Source: Kalmusia sp. IMI 367209
Taxonomy: Eukaryota > Ascomycota > Dothideomycetes > Pleosporales > Didymosphaeriaceae
NCBI GenBank assembly: GCA_027946365.1
Contig: JAPEUQ010000016.1
Span: 434,001-498,000, forward strand
Length of the DNA stretch: 64,000 bases
Reading direction: 5' to 3'
Below the pieces are notes generated by a model. The model was not told the DNA's origin and ran no database searches. It saw only the letters and a program-made list of their open reading frames with translations. The number at the start of each line of letters is the position of its first letter. Position 1 is the stretch's first letter. A program made the position numbers and the translations under genes. Below are positions 11,746-22,950 of the stretch, piece after piece.

Positions 11746-13354
11746 GCCAGATCGCCCTATCCGATCCTACACGCTCGCTCGTCTCGACCCTTTACTCTTC
11801 TGTTTCCCCTTTGCAGCCACTCGCTCCGAGGCGTGTCGGTTCGCTGAAACCGCGCCATCTTGTGTGTGTGCCCACTTCGTCGACGTTGATCTCGGACCGT
11901 GTGCAATAAAACCCAAACCGCCAGCCGTCCGCCTAAGTTCCCGACGACTTTTTTGACTTTGGGGGCACGGCTCGCGTATACTTTCCCCTTTGCTAAGCTT
12001 TTCCCTATGGACACACGTGCGTTAGCGCAAAAAGGTGACCACCAGAGGTCCTGTCGGTCGCAACGGCACGTGCTCGGCTCGGTGGGATCCCTGCAAGCTT
12101 CTGGGCCGCCCGGACTGAAATAGCACCGCGACTAGATGGTTTCGGGCAGGAAGTGCGAAAGGGTGATCGACGGGCTGCTGCGTGCAAGTCCGCGACGAAT
12201 GGCACGTGTGGCGGTGCAAACCGGTGAGGAACGGGATCGGCGGCGAGGGTCGCGTTGGACGATGCGCGCGCGACGCCGCCGTGTGGCCGTGTGTGTGTGA
12301 CTTGTTGTGAAAGGTACTTTTGCGCCCATGTTAGGGAGCCAGCTAGCTAGCCAGCCAGCCCGGCGTACATCTCAGTCTGTATACGTGCGTATGGATTATG
12401 CAAACGCAATGGGGAGCAAGGCAGGGCGCGAGGTACACAGCAAGGCGTTCCAATGCATGTTAGATTCCTCCCCCATCCCCCCATCCAATTCTCCACAGGG
12501 CACACCACACACATGGGGCTTTTGCTCGACAAGTAGCATGTGTTCTTTTCCCGCAGCCACAGATCCTACCAAAGGTAACTCGCCATTACTTAGCCAATCT
12601 GTTAGTCACGGGTCCCCCCGTCCAATCGGCCCTGTCCTTGCAACTCTTATCGAATCCTCCGCTGCTCCGCTCGCTGGCCGCCAAGCTTGGGACGCGCTAC
12701 CTGTGTGTCAGTTCCGACACTGCGAACCTGCCTAGCCGCGAAAGGTAATGGGAGGCTAACAGGGCCGTGCACGGGTACGTCGGGAGCGATTGTGGGCCTG
12801 GCGTGGAACCGGCGGGCGGATGGGGATGGGATGGGGGGAACTCTCGCTTACCCTTGCTCAGGGACTTTCGGGAGGTTGGGAGAGAGGAGGAGGTGGTGGT
12901 GTGGGTCTGCGGTTCGTGAACCGAGGCTGCCATGTACCTTTGTATTGGGTGGAAACTAGGAGGTATGCAGCAAGGAGGGGAAACCTGAGGCTGGCGATTA
13001 TCGCGCGTATGAGAGGCTGTTGATGGATGTGGTGATCGTCGGGTGCTTTCTGCATCTGGGACTCGCTACGGGAGAATGACTGCCGTTGGAGACTACGTCA
13101 CAAAGCTCTGGCGTGTATCAACAATCTGACTTTGCTATCTGTCATTCTCTGCGTACTTGGAGAAGATGTCATAGCTGGACCATTGAGGGTGTGCTGCACC
13201 GTCAAGTCTGGAGGTGAGTCCTTCCCTATGTATGGTGTTTATTTACAAAGGAAAATCATAGCTTACCATGTCCTGAACCAAGGGAAAGATGTACTACAAC
13301 GACACCTAGATGATAAGCTCGAAATTACCTCCCCTCCACTGCCGTCTCACGCTT

Positions 13355-14638
13355 CTACCATTTCCTAGCGATATCTCGCCCTCCGACCTTGTTGAATAAC
13401 CAACTGATCCCAATCATTAACGTCCTCCTCCAGCTTCTTGGCCAATGGTAGATACTCCCACTTCGCCATGCCAACCACGCGGAATGCCCCGTCCATTCAT
13501 CCTTTCCACCAATGACACCGTCGTGTTCTCCCAAGTATGCAATATTCGCCCGCTGTCTGTACTCGAATGTCTTCTCTGGCTCATCGGCGCGGTTGAGCTC
13601 CGTTGCAAGATACTCTGCCTTCTGCACCGCTACCTCTGCAAGCGTAGGTAACGTGTAATCCTCGATATCCGCCGAGTCGCCCAGAGCATAGACATCCTCG
13701 ATGAGCTGCTCGTTCAGATCGAAAACCCGAAGCCTTCGGTCGGTCACGATGCGTTGCAATTTTCCCGCCTTCTTCACCTCCAGCCTAGACACGAGGGGGT
13801 TGACGCCGTTGCCAGTCGCCCAGATGAGCATCCCGTACCGCAGCTCGCCCTGCTCTTTGGTCCAGATGGCGCCAGCATCCACCTTCTCGATGTGGCTGCT
13901 CGTCTTAATTTCCACACCCCTCCCTTCCAACTTCTGAGATGCGTACTCCCCCAGCCGCTTGTCGAAGGTGCCCAAGAGTACAGGCGCGACGTCGTGAATC
14001 TGAATGTTGACCTTACCGTCGAGATGGGCATATAGGTGCCGCATGTCATGGTACCAAAGATCGTACAGTTCGGCTGTGGCTTCGATACCAATCGCGCCAC
14101 CTCCAACAATCAAGATACGCAGCATGTCGCGCTGTTGCGTCTCAGTCAAGCCAGGCATCGACGCCGCATCAAGCATGTTCAGAATCCGCGCCTGGATCTT
14201 CCGCGCATCGTCCGTCGTCCTCAGAAAGATTGCATGCTCTAGCGCACCGGGGGTTCCAAACGTCTGCACATCGCAGCCCGGCGCAAGCACGAGCTTATCG
14301 TACTTGAGCTCGAACGGCTCGACGTCGAACTGGGCTCCGAGCACGTCGGAAATAGCCGGTTTGCAGTCGAGCGTCTTGCGCTCGAAGTCGATGTTTTCGA
14401 CCGTCGCTTTGTAGTACGAGAGCCCGGCTAGCTTGTTGCGGCGCCGGACGGGCTCTTCTGCGAGTCGGAAATTGAACATGCCCGCGGCCGCGCTGGCGAG
14501 GAGGGGCGTGTATTGGATTGTTCGCAAGGGCGATATGACGGCGACATTGTACTTTGTCACCGAGAGGGCGTGAGCAAGCGTGAAGCCGCCCCATCCCGAA
14601 CCCACGATTGCAATTGTTGGTTTGGATGTATCAGCCAT
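13355..14638 (-). CDS. Type II NADH dehydrogenase-like FAD/NAD(P) oxidoreductase
   Basis: Single-exon flavoprotein of the pyridine nucleotide-disulfide oxidoreductase fold, closest in layout to alternative (rotenone-insensitive) NADH dehydrogenases that pass electrons to quinone without pumping protons. The FAD-binding Rossmann motif IVGSGWGG is at about residues 11-18. A second dinucleotide motif, IVGGGAIGIEATAEL, lies mid-protein, and the C-terminal FAD contact YALGDSADI is followed by a quinone/membrane-type tail (WLAWRSGSIYHWPRSWRR). From the ATG at 14638 it is 427 residues. An in-frame upstream ATG at 14800 would add 54 residues that look only weakly like a mitochondrial presequence, so the site of action (inner membrane or cytosol) is open. 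The gene is divergent from the UCH gene at 15774. An AIF-like or other FAD reductase is the main alternative. Confidence 0.85.
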   Translation of the reverse strand: MADTSKPTIAIVGSGWGGFTLAHALSVTKYNVAVISPLRTIQYTPLLASAAAGMFNFRLAEEPVRRRNKLAGLSYYKATVENIDFERKTLDCKPAISDVLGAQFDVEPFELKYDKLVLAPGCDVQTFGTPGALEHAIFLRTTDDARKIQARILNMLDAASMPGLTETQQRDMLRILIVGGGAIGIEATAELYDLWYHDMRHLYAHLDGKVNIQIHDVAPVLLGTFDKRLGEYASQKLEGRGVEIKTSSHIEKVDAGAIWTKEQGELRYGMLIWATGNGVNPLVSRLEVKKAGKLQRIVTDRRLRVFDLNEQLIEDVYALGDSADIEDYTLPTLAEVAVQKAEYLATELNRADEPEKTFEYRQRANIAYLGEHDGVIGGKDEWTGHSAWLAWRSGSIYHWPRSWRRTLMIGISWLFNKVGGRDIARKW

Positions 14639-15773
14639 CTTAGTAGAGTAGCAGGAGGGAGCGAAGAGGTTCGAAAGCGGAGCGCATCCGTTTTGAACAA
14701 TGTTTTTCGCTGCTTCCAGCCTTTCCTCGCGGTTCCGCTGCGGCTCACATGGTTTGACGTCACGATGCAGTGGGGCTTCGAGATGTTTGTGCAGGGGCAT
14801 CCCATCTAGACTTGGGATCGTGGTGAACGTTTACAAAGCAACCTAGCTAAGCCCATGTCGTCGGAGCTCATGACGCGCCAGGTATCGCAATATATTGAGC
14901 ACGCCTTGCCTGAATGAAGAGCAAGGCTGGATATCTGCCTTTGTGTTATAGATGTGGTAGTAACTTACTGTACAATGCAACAGGCGTATGGTCTGAGTTC
15001 TTGAAATTAGACGAGCTTGACCCCTTGTCATTGTTAGTCTGGCGTGTGTACCTACACAAAGCGTTTACGATTCATCGCAGCACCTAGTGAAGGTAAGCTC
15101 TGTATATGCTAATTCTCGATAAGGTCAAGAGGAGTAGGGTTTTCTAAGCCCATCCACAGAGCTCGACAAGATGTTTCATGAACTAGCTGCAACCGTTATT
15201 CAAAATCTAGTTCCTGGACGAAAATGCATGTAGCGAGAAGACATGTTTAATCAGAGACAGAAACAGGATCAAGGTAAGAGAGACAGCGATACATATAGTT
15301 TTCGAAGGATATTCTACTTTCCGTATAGTCCTGATGATGGTCGTGGATCGTAATGAATCGTAGTGAATCAGGTCGGAACATGAAATTATATTTTTATCAT
15401 TCAGTGAATGGTCAAACGCCATGCAACTTTCAAACTCTTTTTCGAGATCATAACCGCTTTCCCAAGGGTGCTCACGAATAATGCTCCGTACCATAGAGAC
15501 GTATGCCATGTAGAGCAGGAAACATGGTGTCGGACTCTTGATAACTTATACAGAGCAGGACAAAACAAACTAAGCACTCAGGTGTAGCAGATGGTGGGAG
15601 AAGTGTGAGAGCATTGCGTCACTATCTAATCCTACCATTCCGACCATTTCGGAAGCATTCCGATAATGCATCGGCCCGACGTAAACTCCGACCAATCGTT
15701 CGCCGAAGTAAACTACTCCACCACCGTGACACCTCACCTTTGCCTTTGTCCTTCCGCTGCATACCTCAGAACC
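14639..15773. other. Divergent intergenic region, NDH-2-like / UCH genes
   Basis: About 1.1 kb shared upstream region of two divergent genes. It includes the possible 54-codon N-terminal extension of the NDH-2-like gene (to 14800). Beyond that I see no gene and no repeat. Confidence 0.5.
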
Positions 15774-16884
15774 ATGTCCGGCGGCTGGAATACCATCGAG
15801 AGCGATGCGGTACTTAAGCCTGGTCCCCGTCGGGCTTTCCCTCACCAGACTGATATCATGACAGGGCGTTTTCACGTACCTCATCGAGAAGCTCGGCGTC
15901 AAGGATGTCCAGTTCGAAGAGCTCATGACCCTCGAGCCCGACGAGCTCAAGCGCCTCGGCAAGATCTACGGCGTCATATTTCTCTTCAAGTACCCGACGG
16001 GCGAGGCGCGCTCCGACAAACCCAAAGACGGCACCTTCGACGACGAGGCGGCGAATAACATCTTCTTCGCCGCGCAGACGATACAAAATGCATGCGGGAC
16101 GCAGGCGCTGCTGTCGGTGCTGCTGAATAAGGACGGAGAGGTGCAGATAGGCAAGGAGTTGAAGGAGTTCAAGGAGTTCACCCAGGAGTTCCCACCGGAG
16201 GTGAGTCGAGGTGGCATGGAGGGGTAGGTCAGGACTAATGGGGGAAACAGTTCCGCGGCGAGACGCTGTCGAATTCAGATGTCATTCGAGAAGTGCACAA
16301 CTCGTTCGCGCGATCATCACCCTTCATAGACGAGACGCAGCGGACCGCCACAGAAGACGACGACGTCTACCACTTCATCGCGTACGGCGCCCCCGCCTCT
16401 TTCCCCCACCCATGTATGCTGTATCGTACTGATGTGACGCAGCTACACCTCAATAAACAACACCCTCTACGAACTCGATGGCCTCCAACCCGCACCCATC
16501 TCCCACGGTCCCTGTACCCCCCAGAATTTCCCCGACGCCATTGTCCCCGTCCTCCAGCGCCGCATCGCCCGCTACCCCGCCACAGAAATCCGATTCAACT
16601 TGCTCGCCTGCGTTCAGGACCAGCGCATCCGCGCGCGCGAAATCGGCGACATGGACGCCCTCGAGGAGCAAGAGGAGAAGCGGAGTGCATGGCTGTGGGA
16701 GAACGCGCTGCGGCGGCATAATTTCGTCGGCTTTGTCGGCGAGCTGATGAAGGGGGTGGTCACGGCAAAGTTGGCGCAGGGCGGCAGCGCGTACGACAAG
16801 TGGGTCGAGGACAGCAAGGCGAAGACGAAGAAGAGGATGGATGATAAGCGGAAGCAGGGGATTGCGAGTGATGGGATTGATTGA
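15774..16884 (+). CDS. Ubiquitin C-terminal hydrolase, UCH37/UCHL5-type (Uch2)
   Basis: Cysteine protease of family C12 that trims ubiquitin chains. In animals and fission yeast this type docks on the proteasome through Rpn13. Four exons: 15774-15809, 15865-16200, 16251-16381 and 16443-16884, giving 314 residues. The catalytic Cys is at residue 89 in NACGTQALLSVLLN, His at 165 in YHFIAY (split by intron 3) and Asp at 180 in YELDG. These positions are almost those of human UCHL5 (Cys88, His164, Asp179), which supports the splice model. The C-terminal helical extension ends in a basic stretch (DSKAKTKKRMDDKRKQ) comparable to the ULD domain. Introns 1-3 are 55, 50 and 61 nt; the third has a TACTGAT branch site. 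It is a housekeeping gene with nothing unusual in it. Confidence 0.95.
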
Positions 16885-17693
16885 TGCAGGGAGGTCGGGG
16901 GCGTGGTGCGTACATAATGTGTAAAGAGGGTGTTGGGGCTGGTTGAGGGCTGGAGTTGGATACCATCTCTATCTACGAAATATAAGGTATCTTAACCATT
17001 TCTTCGCTTGTTGATTGACATGGACACATCTAGGCTCTAGACCATCTTGGTGGAATGGGAAGGAGAACAATGAGTAGAAAAATCGCAGTCAACATGCGTT
17101 CGCAGCGGCCGACAACCTCTACGAACTCTACTCTTGATAGGGTCTCCAGAATTACACCGCTCATAGACCAGACGAAGAATTGGAGAATAGTCTAATCTAT
17201 TCCATGACGGATTATGATTCAAAGCTTGAATTATTCAACTATTTACTGACTACCCGCGTGTCCTGTACGAGCTGATATTGCTAATCACTAACTAATTCCC
17301 TTAACATCTCCTCAACGACCTCGCTATGCTGCACAAATTCAGTCATCATCCGAACTCCACGCTATGACAACGCATCAACGCTAGACAGGCTTCAAGAAAA
17401 TCAAAAACGTAAACGAAAGAGACAGATTGGGGCTGTGTGCATTACGTCGTAAGGGTATAGCTGCCTTCCGGCAGTATCGTAAAAAAAGAGGGGGGTGGCA
17501 TTACTCGTTTCCATTACGCAGTTAAGCGACATCCGGTAAAAGGAGGCAGGCAGGAAATTCGCGAGAACCGTGTCTTGCAGTTGCGCGATTTGAGGTTGGA
17601 AATGACGCCCTGTGAGGCAGAGCTGGCGCGGTGACCGAAACGGGAAGTGTGTTGTGCTTCGCCTCACTTGTGAACGTCATAGCTTCGCTACGT
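16885..17693. other. Convergent intergenic region
   Basis: About 0.8 kb between the 3' ends of two convergent genes. AT-richer than the coding DNA; no gene or repeat recognised. Confidence 0.5.
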
Positions 17694-20162
17694 TCACAGC
17701 TCATCCTTTTCGGGCGCGGCCGGCATAATTTGTTCGGGAAGAACCGACGCCTCGTCAAGCTGTGTTTCATCGAAATGTGCTTCAGCTTCAGTATCCTCTG
17801 AGCTGAGGCTCTCAGCTGCAGGCGAGGCAGATTCAAGTGGCGCTTCGAGCTCTCCCACTGCAACTGGCTCTGCATCAGAGTCCTCGGCAGCGAGAGAAGT
17901 GGAGCTTGTAGCTCCTCCAAAGGGTTTGCTGCATCTATGGGCGTGGGTGATTTCAATGGTTCCAGGCTTCCCGACGGAGCTCCAATAGAGATTGATGGCT
18001 CGAGCATCGCCGAGACCTCTTGAGTAACAGTGCTGCTGGGTTCTGATAGCGCAATCTCCACCTCAGGGCTTTCGTTTGAGACAGTGGTATCTTCCTCTTC
18101 GAGCTCGTTCTGTGGAGAGCTGGAGCTATTGGGCTCTGCATCTGACGCTGCTGTCACGTCAAGTGATCGCGAAGGTGACAAGGTCTCCTTAGCAGCTTCA
18201 AGCGACTTTACCTCTGTTACCACTAATGTAGAAACAGATGTAGCAGTCATGGTAGATGTGACCACAACTGGAGATGCGTGCTCGGCAACGGTGGCCAAAT
18301 CCAATCCAGATGCTGAATCCAGTATCGGCTGATTCAAGTTCCATGTCGGATTCGAGTTCATCAAAAGGAAGATTACGAGGGCTCCAAGGAGCAGGATGAA
18401 GAAGTTCCGCGTGTCCTGAAGCTGTAAAACAAAATAGTTCTTCAGCAGAGTGCTAAGCGGAATCTCTTCAACGCGTGGTCTGCGAGACTGAGATCGAGGT
18501 CGGTGTCGAGTCCTACTCCGTGAGCGAGAAGGTACGCGTGGAACTTGAAGCACAGGGGGTGATTTTGCCGTGGTTTTCTCTCGCTCATGTTTCAATGCCT
18601 CTTCCATTGCCCGGAATCGTTCGGCGACGCAGTTGGCCTCTGCGGAGCGCCTGAGCTTCGAACTCAAGTCGGATTGCTTCCTTGGCTTCCTCGATCTTCT
18701 CGTTGAGCGTCTCCTCGAGCTGCCGCTTCTCGGCGGCTTCTTCCTCCAACTTCTTCTGCAATGCAGCTGCTTCTGCTTCGATCAGCCTCTGTAGCTCAGC
18801 TTCTTCGGCTCGTTTCTTCGCCTCTGCCACTTCGGCCAGCTTTTGTTGCATCGCAGCCTCTTCTTCCATCTGGCGCTGCAGTTCGAGTGCATATAGTGCC
18901 TTTCTTTTCGCGGCCTCCTGTTCTTGCTCTAACTTCTTCTCTAGCGTTTTCCTGACGTCACTTGGGATCCAAGGGGAGATCTCCACGTCGCACCTCTCCA
19001 TCTCGCTCCATGCTGCAGACCAGGCTCCGGCCCGCATCAATCCGTTCGCTGCGTATATTTTGATATCCCATCTCTTGCTACCTGCACCGACACCTTGACC
19101 CGGCTTCTTCACTTGTCGGTGGCAGTCCATACAGACGCTCGCATCGTCGGAAGTGGGCGTGGGATATCTGAACTCGGCGTCCTCTTCGGCGGTGACAGTG
19201 CCACCGCTCATGCGACTACCTCGCCCAGTTCCATCGTCGGCTGCTGCTCTGATCTCGTCCTCGTCGTCTTCTTGAATATACTCATCATCTGCATCTGGAC
19301 CTACAAAGTGCCCACACTTCAGCAATCGTGGTGTCTTCAGCTCCAGACTCTCCAAGATGTGCTCCTCTAGCACATCGTACTCGTCTCTCGGGTGCTGGAT
19401 CAGAAGACCTCGCCGCATAAGCACAATGTCTTGAAGCTTTTCTTCCAAGACTTTGTAGTTCTCCACCAGCCAATCCGGCATGATCTTAGCCATGACTTCG
19501 GGCGTGTAGGGCATCTGCATCGGCAAGATTGTAACGTGCAGCAACACCAGCGGCAGGGCCTGCGGGGTTGCAGCGGGCCGTGGGCTCTGCTGCGTTTGGT
19601 ATTCCCTGTGCAAACTATCCCTATGTGACCGGGATCGCCGCGTGCCAGTGGTTGACACGGAATCCGATCTACCGCTCCTACTAGGTGTGGCAAGCTTGTA
19701 ACTCCCTTTCGTTCGTTCCCGATGGGCTTCTAGAGCGGGTAGCGGCGGTGGCGAGGCCATTTGCATTGCGCGCACCGACGAGGGGTTGCGAAACGGGGGG
19801 CGCTCTTTGCGCGGTGAGTATCTTGATTCGAGGGCATTGGCGGGCGGCACGGGCTTGGAAGCTACCGAGATCTCGGATGGAAGCGACGACACGAAGCTGT
19901 TGGTGGTCATGGCCGACCCATGACGGGATGAGGACATAATTGACGGTCGAGAGGTGTACGAGCTGCTGTATGGCTCTGGTTCGTCTTGTGCCTCCTGTTC
20001 TTCGATGCTAGGAATGGCGACATCCGCCCCCGACATCTCTGAGGTGAATGACAGGTCGCCCTCGTACACTTCCGACGGCGACGGCGGCTCCTGGTCCTCT
20101 GGATCTTCGTAGATGGCGAAGGGGGTTGCACCCGGCGGAGGCGAGTGATGGATCGTGGTCAT
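17694..20162 (-). CDS. Coiled-coil, single-pass membrane protein ending in KDEL (frame interrupted)
   Basis: Conserved-looking fungal protein of unknown function. I recall the family being labelled 'pathway-specific nitrogen regulator' in some genomes, but nothing here shows DNA binding. The N-terminal 200 residues are disordered and Ser/Pro-rich. A globular block follows (MPDWLVENYKVLEEKLQDIV, KTPRLLKCGHFVG, CMDCHRQVKKPG, IYAANGLMRAGAWSAAW) with two Cys pairs that could bind zinc. Then comes a long Glu/Ala/Lys coiled coil, a basic SR-type stretch, one transmembrane helix (NFFILLLGALVIFLLM, about 18352-18405) and a long acidic tail. Reading frames change twice: near 18620-18665 (coiled coil to SR part) and near 17880-17990 (acidic tail). 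In the final frame the protein ends PEKDEL at 17697-17708. Indels or unseen introns explain the breaks. It is divergent from the gene at 20471 with a promoter of about 0.3 kb. Confidence 0.7.
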
Positions 20163-20470
20163 GATGTTTGTCGCTTGTGCACACGCGGTATCGTGTATCC
20201 TGGGGTAACACCCTTTGCGTGTCCAGGTAATTTATCGGCGCCAAAAGCGAGCGGGGAATGTAATGATCGTTTGATTGTACGAGGATACTGTGCAGCGATG
20301 GCTGAGCCGTATATTTGCGGCCCAATGGTTGTAGTGTGCTTCACGTGCATCGCAGCTGCGCGTTTGTTGATGCTGTCGGTGGAACATTTTTCCGTGGTTG
20401 GTTAGGCAACTTTTAGTAAATACCTTAGCTTACCCCCCAACTAACGCTAGACAACTCACCGCGCAGCGGT
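20163..20470. promoter_or_regulatory. Probable bidirectional promoter region
   Basis: About 308 bp separates two divergent start codons. I see no distinct motif beyond short pyrimidine tracts, so the regulatory role is inferred from gene orientation only. Confidence 0.4.
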
Positions 20471-21891
20471 ATGGATTGGTCACCGCTTGAGAGCTCAAAG
20501 ACCGTGATACCGACCGCCCCGTGTTTTATAGGACCAGCAGACGACTTGTACGGCTGGGACAGTATCTGGATTATCTGCCACCGAGGTTCGTACTCCTTGC
20601 CGAGTATATACCTCCTCTAACATTCCGTCAAGGCCGCAGATCGCTGCACGGGAGACATAAGACTGAAGAATCAGATCTATACCTACTCTCCTACTGTCTG
20701 AGCTCTTATTTCACTAGTAGTGCCTGTACGATCGCCTTTGAACGAGAATTCCACCAAGAAAGACACTACTACTCGCGCCCCAGGCCTTCAGTAGCACTCA
20801 AAGCCGATACCCCTCGTGTTTGGACAATTGACTTCATCGATGAGCATCATGGAAGATTGTTCTTTGATCGCGACGGGCAGCACTTACTTCGTGATTTCAC
20901 TTTACCAGACATACGCCCTCTTAGGATTCGTCACTTCCGTCCTTACGTGCCATGGCAAGCACCCAATCTATTTCCTACCGCAAAATCCTGTAGAACCTCT
21001 TTAGAAGTGGCGCCTTTGGATATTGTACCCGAGCAACTGTTCAATTACGTCTATCGCATCGCATCCGACTATGTGATTAATTGGCGGGAGGCCAACTTCA
21101 CCATTGCGGAATATGGCCTGACACAGCTAGCAATGGGCCTTCTTTGTTGCTTCACTTTGAATTTCAAATCCCGGCTTGCCAGCGTCTTGGAGCCCAAATC
21201 GCCGTACGAAGATCAACGACGCCGCCCCCGAAGGGATAATCTTGTAACGTGGCGTACGTGGCCGAGCCCCAATGTTATCCCTACTGTGCGCTTCCAAGGC
21301 GACGTCATCGTAATATTCACCGAACATATCCGCAATGCCGGATCTCTGGTGTATGGGCACTTTAATGATGTGATCTACGAAGAGGATCAGCTACAAAATC
21401 ACTGTGCTGATGATCGGTCGGTGAATTTAGATCACACGCAAACACGGACATATATCGTCACTTCGATATCACACATTCAGATTTTCAAGAAAAATTCCCA
21501 AACCATCGAAAGCACACCCGTGGAACCTTTCGTTGCCGAGGACGATTCGCCTCTGAACCCGCGTGCAGTACGCTGGATGCTTAATGCTATCCATGGACAT
21601 ACATATCCGATCTCCACACACATGCACAACCTTCCTGTGGAACTCCAGGAGATGATATTAAAGTACGCTTCCGACGGAGGCGAGATCGATCAAGCCTACT
21701 ACTCGAGTGTGCTTGGCCTTGGCTTGCCGTTTGATTGGAAAAGCAATAAATTACCCCTCCGACGTCTAAAACTTGCTCGTGACCGTATTGTCAATGAGCA
21801 GTATCCCGAACAACAGTTGATGTTCTGGTTCGGCTACGTGGGTGTAACATACCAACCAGATGACGAAGGTAATTCTGTCACCTCTTTGTAA
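20471..21891 (+). CDS. Hypothetical fungal protein, two-exon model
   Basis: I do not recognise the function. The long open frame 20491-21891 has no ATG for its first 200 codons, so a 5' exon is needed. An ATG at 20471 opens a 119-nt exon (MDWSPLESSKTVIP...). A 50-nt intron at 20590-20639 (GTACTC, TCTAAC branch, GCAG) joins it in phase to the long frame, giving 456 residues with no frame conflict. The main body is unlike common enzymes. Near the C-terminus, NLPVELQEMILKYASDG resembles the F-box-like helix (LPxELQxxIL) seen in many fungal proteins, although it sits at an unusual, C-terminal place. No signal peptide or membrane helix is evident. A 92-nt intron from 20548 to the same acceptor would also keep the frame. 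Confidence 0.55.
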
Positions 21892-22950
21892 TCAAATTTA
21901 TCGTAGCGGCCGACTGTACGATGCTCACGAGCAAAGGTTAGAGAATATAGAATACTTGCCGGTGGCGGCATGGATGATATTCGGACACTAGAGAGGAAAG
22001 AAAATAAGCACCACCTTCATACGCGTGTGGCGGTTGTGCTTCTAATGTAAGATAGCCGTGCACGATATACCACGAGCAAATAAAATTGTACATCACTTCA
22101 CGCTTACTGATTAGCCTGGTAAGTTAGTAAAAGCTAATCGGGGTTGCCTCTTGTACCCCAGTAAGTTAGCCTTTGACTAGGTAGTGTATAGAACCTCCCG
22201 ATGGATGAGTGGCATACAATATATCTAGCCGTAATTTGCCTCATATTGCTGTAATGTACGATATTTTCCTTTTGCAATATTTTCAAGTATCTTCCCAGTT
22301 TCGCGCGCTGTCGACTCTCACAAGTATTCTATATGTGACAACAGGGATTCAGATCCATGTGACGAGGTGGTGAGATCACAATAATACAAGGCCTCGAAGG
22401 GCCTAGACAGCGCTTTACCCGGCAATAGGCACTTCATGAAAGAGTCTATCTACTACTCAAGCATTCTTCTCAGCTGCCTAAGTCTACCTGTTACAATCTC
22501 AGGATATACTACTAGTAGCTCTAGGTCAGTAGTATATCCACTTAAAGCAGATTAAGCTAAGAGCTAGGCTATATTCGTTTCTGCTAGTAAGACAGAAATC
22601 ATGCTTTATCTATGTTGTAATTGATACATGTTTTCACATACGACCATAGGACCTTGAGAACAGATTTTCCTTTCCGATCAACGATATTTCACATGTCCGT
22701 GTTTGGTGAATTAAGGAACCTTACACTCGTATTTGGTGAATGAGGTACTGTTTCCCGTAACCTATTTACGGAGATAAGTGCCTCTGCACCACTCCCTTTT
22801 ATCCCTATGCGCCTAGGTTAGTGGTGTATGTGGAACTCATGCTATCACCACCAATACCACCACCACCACCAAAAATGCGACGATATACACACGCACTTCC
22901 TTGACTTTCACTTTGTCTATATAACTGAGACTGTACCAACTAGTATAAGG

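Larger units (their letters stand above)
9924..13354. other. 3.4 kb non-coding region between the Zn2Cys6 gene and the NDH-2 gene
   Basis: No supportable gene. It contains T-rich and CA-rich tracts, an (AC)n run at 11068-11094, four GCGAG units at 11721-11745 and AGCCAGCTAGC-type repeats near 12340-12360. Open frames on both strands are short and repeat-driven. Confidence 0.6.

Noticed and set aside
13754..14414. Plus-strand open frames inside the NDH-2-like gene
   Set aside because: Mirror frames of a strongly conserved minus-strand gene with Rossmann motifs.
15207..15509. 100-codon frame upstream of the UCH gene with a hydrophobic C-terminal segment
   Set aside because: No motif, no matching neighbours, AT-rich composition; chance frame more likely.
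18585..18667. Programmed ribosomal frameshift in the coiled-coil gene
   Set aside because: No slippery heptamer or obvious downstream structure was seen, and other genes here show similar insertion-like breaks, so an indel is simpler.
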